A stretch of DNA of 64,000 nucleotides, taken from Terriglobus sp. RCC_193. GTDB lineage: Bacteria > Acidobacteriota > Terriglobia > Terriglobales > Acidobacteriaceae. The notes under the pieces are model-generated. The model ran no database searches. It saw only the letters and a program-made list of their open reading frames with translations, and had not been told where the DNA came from. The position numbers and the translations under genes were made by a program. The DNA lies in contig NZ_JBFUPK010000002.1 in assembly GCF_041355105.1 (NCBI RefSeq), positions 620,001 through 684,000 of the forward strand, given 5' to 3'. Position 1 is the first letter of the stretch, and every line of letters starts with the position of its first letter. Positions 61,000 to 64,000 of this stretch are shown one piece after another.

Positions 61000-62076
61000 A
61001 TGCAAAGCCTCTCTCGTCGGCGTTTTCTTGCCCTCTCTGCGCTTGCCGCTTCGCATGCCTATGCCGCACCGCGCGGTGCGGAGCCGCATTCGCTGCTGTC
61101 GCCCTTCAAACTGGATCGGCTGGTGCTGGCGCCGTCGCATGAGGACGGAACGTATGACAGCAAGAGCGTCGACTGCCCCTTTGTCTTTCGCAACGGCAAG
61201 CTCTGGTACATGACGTTCGTCGCCTTTGATGGCATTGGCTACCAGACGGGCCTGGCTTCGTCAGAAGATCTGCTGCAATGGAAGAAGGTGGGCTGCATCC
61301 TGCGGCGCGATGCCAGCAATCCCGTGTTGAAGTACAACGTGGCGATGAACTGGATTCTGCGCGAGAACGATCTTGCATCGCAGGGGCGCATTCAACGCGT
61401 GCAGGGCAGCTTTGTTGGCGCCTATCACGCGTATCCTTCGCAGGGATATGAGAGCGGCGCCGCGGTGATTGGACTGGCGCATAGCAAGGATGGGCTGGCA
61501 TGGACGCCGGGCGACATCATCCTGCGTCCGGAAGATGGCGCGGCATGGGAGCGTGGCGGTTTGTACAAGCCGTGCCTGCTGCGTGAGGACGATACGTTCT
61601 ATCTCTTCTACAACGCGAAGGACCACACCACCGGGCCGTGGCATGAGCAGACGGGCGTGGCGATGTCAACGGACCTGAAGACGTGGACGCGCTACGAAGG
61701 AAATCCCATTCTGCGCAATGGGCCAGCGGGGTCGTATGACGCGCACTTTGCGAGCGATCCGTGCGTGCTGAAGAACGGCAGGGAATGGGCATTCTTCTAC
61801 TTTGGCCTGGATGATAAAGGCGTGGCGCGTGACCTGGTGGCCAGTGGCCCCGACCTGTTTCATGCAACGAAGCAGGAGACGCCCGTGGTGGATGTGGGGA
61901 CGCCGGGATCAGTCGATGGTATCTATGCACACAAGCCGTCAGTGGTGATGCACAACGGCGATCTGTATCACTTTTACTGCGCGGTGGGTGGCGACCGGAA
62001 GAATCCGTTGCGGGGCATCTCCGTGGCGCGCTCGCGGCCTTTCAGCGATGCAGAGCGCGCCACGGTGATGGCTTAA
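61000..62076 (+). CDS. secreted glycosidase-like beta-propeller protein (GH43/GH130-like)
   Basis: 358 residues. A twin-arginine signal (SRRRFLALSALAAS) precedes a five-bladed propeller. Repeated blade motifs: CPFVFRNGKLWYMTF, GLAHSKDGLAWT, KPCLLREDDTFYLFYNAK, GVAMSTDLKTWTR and SDPCVLKNGREWAFFYF. This fold occurs in GH43, GH62, GH117 and GH130. The family and substrate are not certain. Its TAA overlaps the stop of the minus-strand methyltransferase by 3 bases. Confidence 0.78.
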   Translation: MQSLSRRRFLALSALAASHAYAAPRGAEPHSLLSPFKLDRLVLAPSHEDGTYDSKSVDCPFVFRNGKLWYMTFVAFDGIGYQTGLASSEDLLQWKKVGCILRRDASNPVLKYNVAMNWILRENDLASQGRIQRVQGSFVGAYHAYPSQGYESGAAVIGLAHSKDGLAWTPGDIILRPEDGAAWERGGLYKPCLLREDDTFYLFYNAKDHTTGPWHEQTGVAMSTDLKTWTRYEGNPILRNGPAGSYDAHFASDPCVLKNGREWAFFYFGLDDKGVARDLVASGPDLFHATKQETPVVDVGTPGSVDGIYAHKPSVVMHNGDLYHFYCAVGGDRKNPLRGISVARSRPFSDAERATVMA

Positions 62077-62846
62077 GCCTCGGACCTGGGAATGAGTGCG
62101 CGGAGCGCCACGGACACACCGAGCGAGATGAGGATGCCCTGCGTGATGTGGAGGACCGTGTTCTCCCAGCTGAAGCTGTCGGCCCATCCCAGAATGGCGA
62201 AAGAGATGGCTGCGCCGAGCATATAGAACTCGCTGAGGATGCCTTGCTTCCAGTTGGGATGGCTGGTGCCTGGAGCGGTACACGGCTTCATGGATGGGAC
62301 GATGCGCGGTACCTCTTCAAGATACGCGCGGTAGGCTTCGCCGAGATGTCCCATCAGGTAGGGTTCTTCGCGACCGATCAGGCGCAGTTGCAGCAGCGTA
62401 ATGAGGAGAATGCAGAGGGCTGCTGCCTCCGGCCGCATGAGAAACGCCAAGGCAATGGTGTGCAGAATGGTGCCCAGATACAGCGGATTGCGAACGTAAC
62501 GAAACGGACCATCTGCGATGACACGATTGCCCACCATGCCGCCGCGCTTTACGGTGGATGCTCCGAGATAGGCAGCGCCCCACGTGCGCAGCAGCGCACC
62601 CGCAAACGCGAACAACAGGATGACCACCAATGCGCTGTTCCAGAACTGCGCGAAACGCGCATACTGTGGCCGCGAAAGATTGTTTGCGATGTGGAACCAC
62701 ACGCTGCCATTGCTTAGGAAGCTCCATAACGCAATGCCGTGAAAGCCATTGTGATAGTCGGGCCAGGGGGCCGCAAAACATAGCGTGTAGATCAATGCGT
62801 GGATCAGAAAACGGTGTTTGTACTCGAACGCGGAGGCTTGCATCAT
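62073..62846 (-). CDS. isoprenylcysteine carboxyl methyltransferase-like membrane protein
   Basis: 257 residues, with about six membrane helices. ADGPFRYVRNPLYLGTILH, EEPYLMGHLGEAYRAYLEEVPR is the SAM-binding C-terminal signature of the ICMT/PEMT-like family. In bacteria such proteins methylate lipids or small substrates rather than prenylated proteins. The upstream region carries a double palindrome 18 bases before the start (62865-62902), so the gene is probably regulated. Confidence 0.85.
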   Translation of the reverse strand: MMQASAFEYKHRFLIHALIYTLCFAAPWPDYHNGFHGIALWSFLSNGSVWFHIANNLSRPQYARFAQFWNSALVVILLFAFAGALLRTWGAAYLGASTVKRGGMVGNRVIADGPFRYVRNPLYLGTILHTIALAFLMRPEAAALCILLITLLQLRLIGREEPYLMGHLGEAYRAYLEEVPRIVPSMKPCTAPGTSHPNWKQGILSEFYMLGAAISFAILGWADSFSWENTVLHITQGILISLGVSVALRALIPRSEA

Positions 62847-62864
62847 GGTGTGGGGAACATCCAG

Positions 62865-62902
62865 TCCTAATCTTTTAGGAGTGACCTCCTAAAAGATTAG
62901 GA
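62865..62902. promoter_or_regulatory. tandem palindromic operator TCCTAA-N4-TTAGGA, twice
   Basis: TCCTAA-TCTT-TTAGGA (62865-62880) and TCCTAA-AAGA-TTAGGA (62887-62902) lie 6 bases apart, centre to centre 22 bases, about two helical turns. Together they form a 17-bp perfect inverted repeat around TGAC. They lie upstream of the methyltransferase and downstream of parB. No T-run follows, so an operator is favoured over a terminator. Confidence 0.6.
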
Positions 62903-62934
62903 GATCATATGGTTTCGCTCTGTAACAGAGGAAG

Positions 62935-63849
62935 TCAGTTTGCCGAGAGCATGGTCAACAACGTATCAAAGTCTTCCAGGTTGCTGTACTCAATGACCAC
63001 GCGTCCTTTGCCGCGAGTGTCCTCGATGCGAACCTTCAGGCCGAGCGAACGCTGCAGTTTGTCCTGGGCCGCTTTCACGTTGGGATCGATCTCGGGTTCT
63101 TCGGAGGTTTGAACCTTGCCAAGTTTACGCTCGGGATCCAGCAGCCCTTTTACATAATTTTCCGTGCCGCGGACCGAAAGGCTCAGCGCCTGAATTTTCT
63201 GCGCCGCGGCCAGGATCTGGGCTTCGGATTCCAGCGCCAGCAAAGCGCGGGCGTGTCCGAAACTCAGGTCGCCGCCTTCTACCTTTTCCTGTACAGCCTG
63301 CGGCAGCCGCAGCAGGCGCAGGAAGTTGGCCACAGAGGCGCGCTCCTTGCCGGTGCGCTGCGCCATCTGTTCCTGCGTCATTTTGAATTCGCGGCCCAGT
63401 CGCTCATAGGCGCGGGCCTGTTCCATGGGATTCAGGTCGGCCCGCTGCAGGTTTTCTACGATGGTCATTTCCATCGCCTGCTCGTCGGAGACCTCGCGGA
63501 TGAAGACAGGGATGGTCTTTTTGCCAGCGCGCTGCGACGCCAGCCAGCGACGCTCGCCGGCGATGAGCTGATATTTGCCGCCGGATAGCGGGCGCACCAC
63601 GATGGGCTGCACCACGCCTGTGGCCGCAATGGACTGCGCCAGTTCGTTCAGCGCCACTTCATCGAAGCGGGTACGCGTCTGAAACGGGTTGCGCACGATG
63701 GTGGTTACGTCCACCTCCAGTGGCTTGCCGGAGGGCGCTGCGGGAGGGGCCGGTGGTGGCGTGGGAGCGGGTTGCCGCGCGGGGAGCAGCGCCTCCAGCC
63801 CCCGTCCAAGGGCTCTGCGCTTGGGATCCTGTGTTTTTACGTCGGACAT
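62935..63849 (-). CDS. parB: chromosome partitioning protein ParB
   Basis: 304 residues. RALGRGLEALLP begins the protein. A Pro/Ala-rich linker follows, then the CTP-binding domain with YQLIAGERRWLASQRAG (GERRxxA motif) and IVENLQRADLNPMEQARAYERL. The helix-turn-helix is FKMTQEQMAQRTGKERASVANFLRLLRLP, which binds parS. The C-terminal part contains GKGRVVIEYSNLEDFDTLL for dimerisation. ParB clamps DNA at parS and loads condensin. No parS was found in the window. parA lies 37 bases upstream on the same strand. Confidence 0.96.
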   Translation of the reverse strand: MSDVKTQDPKRRALGRGLEALLPARQPAPTPPPAPPAAPSGKPLEVDVTTIVRNPFQTRTRFDEVALNELAQSIAATGVVQPIVVRPLSGGKYQLIAGERRWLASQRAGKKTIPVFIREVSDEQAMEMTIVENLQRADLNPMEQARAYERLGREFKMTQEQMAQRTGKERASVANFLRLLRLPQAVQEKVEGGDLSFGHARALLALESEAQILAAAQKIQALSLSVRGTENYVKGLLDPERKLGKVQTSEEPEIDPNVKAAQDKLQRSLGLKVRIEDTRGKGRVVIEYSNLEDFDTLLTMLSAN

Positions 63850-63886
63850 GATGTGGTTCCTGTCTTTTACCTACTAGGGGCTGTCG

Positions 63887-64000
63887 TTACTCTTCGGATT
63901 CTTCGTCGGGTACGTGAACTACGGCTCCAGCGGGATTGCCTTCCGTGGTGAAGACACCGTTGCGGGCGAGCAGTTCGCGGCCAAGGTCGCGATAGGCTTC
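63887..64000 (-). CDS. parA: chromosome partitioning ATPase ParA, C-terminal end
   Basis: Only the last 37 codons lie in the window: EAYRDLGRELLARNGVFTTE followed by an acidic tail ending DEESEE. The helix AYRDLGRELL and the position directly before parB identify ParA/Soj. The ATPase domain lies beyond the window. Confidence 0.8.
   Translation of the reverse strand, partial: EAYRDLGRELLARNGVFTTEGNPAGAVVHVPDEESEE

Overview
The window looks like the replication-origin side of the chromosome of a GC-rich acidobacterium. Acidobacteriaceae, near Terriglobus or Granulicella, is my inference. The main grounds are six members of the acidobacterial paralogue family TIGR03435 (five in tandem), a DUF3300/DUF2950 pair, a secreted S53 peptidase with an Ig-like tail, many secreted peptidases and glycosidases, and dispersed hairpin repeats with GCTCAGGATGACGG cores. 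No tRNA, rRNA, CRISPR array, prophage or transposase gene was found.

Layout. 0-7.4 kb: end of rpiA, maf, a P-loop kinase-like gene, then on the minus strand tonB-exbB-exbD-exbD plus a TPR lipoprotein, and an M28 peptidase. 7.4-15 kb: a small CxxC protein, a cupin, thrS, an outer-membrane barrel, a PHP metallohydrolase and a BNR-repeat protein. 15-18 kb: rpmH-rnpA-yidD without yidC next to it, a GNAT protein, a CAT-fold acyltransferase, and a VOC protein behind a highly structured leader. 18-25 kb: a second M28 peptidase and a sugar or sugar-acid set (Gfo/Idh/MocA, Zn-ADH, SDR, MFS). 25-32 kb: an unknown gene coupled to ruvA, a TetR regulator with matching operators at itself and at an SDR gene, DUF2164, a second Gfo/Idh/MocA gene and rlpA. 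32-39 kb: a DUF5060/DUF4038 glycosidase, the TIGR03435 array and ruvX.

39-51 kb: dnaA and dnaN lie about 8.5 kb apart, separated by an hpnB-type glycosyltransferase, a quinone-reductase-like enzyme, a methyltransferase, the S53 peptidase and accD. DnaA-box-like sequences and AT-rich DNA lie upstream of dnaN, not dnaA, so oriC is predicted there (about 51.3-51.7 kb). 51-60 kb: cell-envelope and transport genes (DUF3300/DUF2950, CPA2 antiporter, SGNH hydrolase, SPFH protein), DUF2461, the sixth TIGR03435 gene and a Spy-like protein. 60-64 kb: HU with phased A-tracts upstream, a beta-propeller glycosidase, an ICMT-like methyltransferase with a double palindrome, parB and the end of parA.

The most notable non-coding signals are the leader at 17507-17625 (mutually exclusive stems and a sequestered Shine-Dalgarno), the shared operator GGATTA-N6-TAATCC around tetR, the double palindrome at 62865-62902, the oriC candidate, and a two-part family of intergenic hairpin repeats, one copy of which carries compensatory stem changes.
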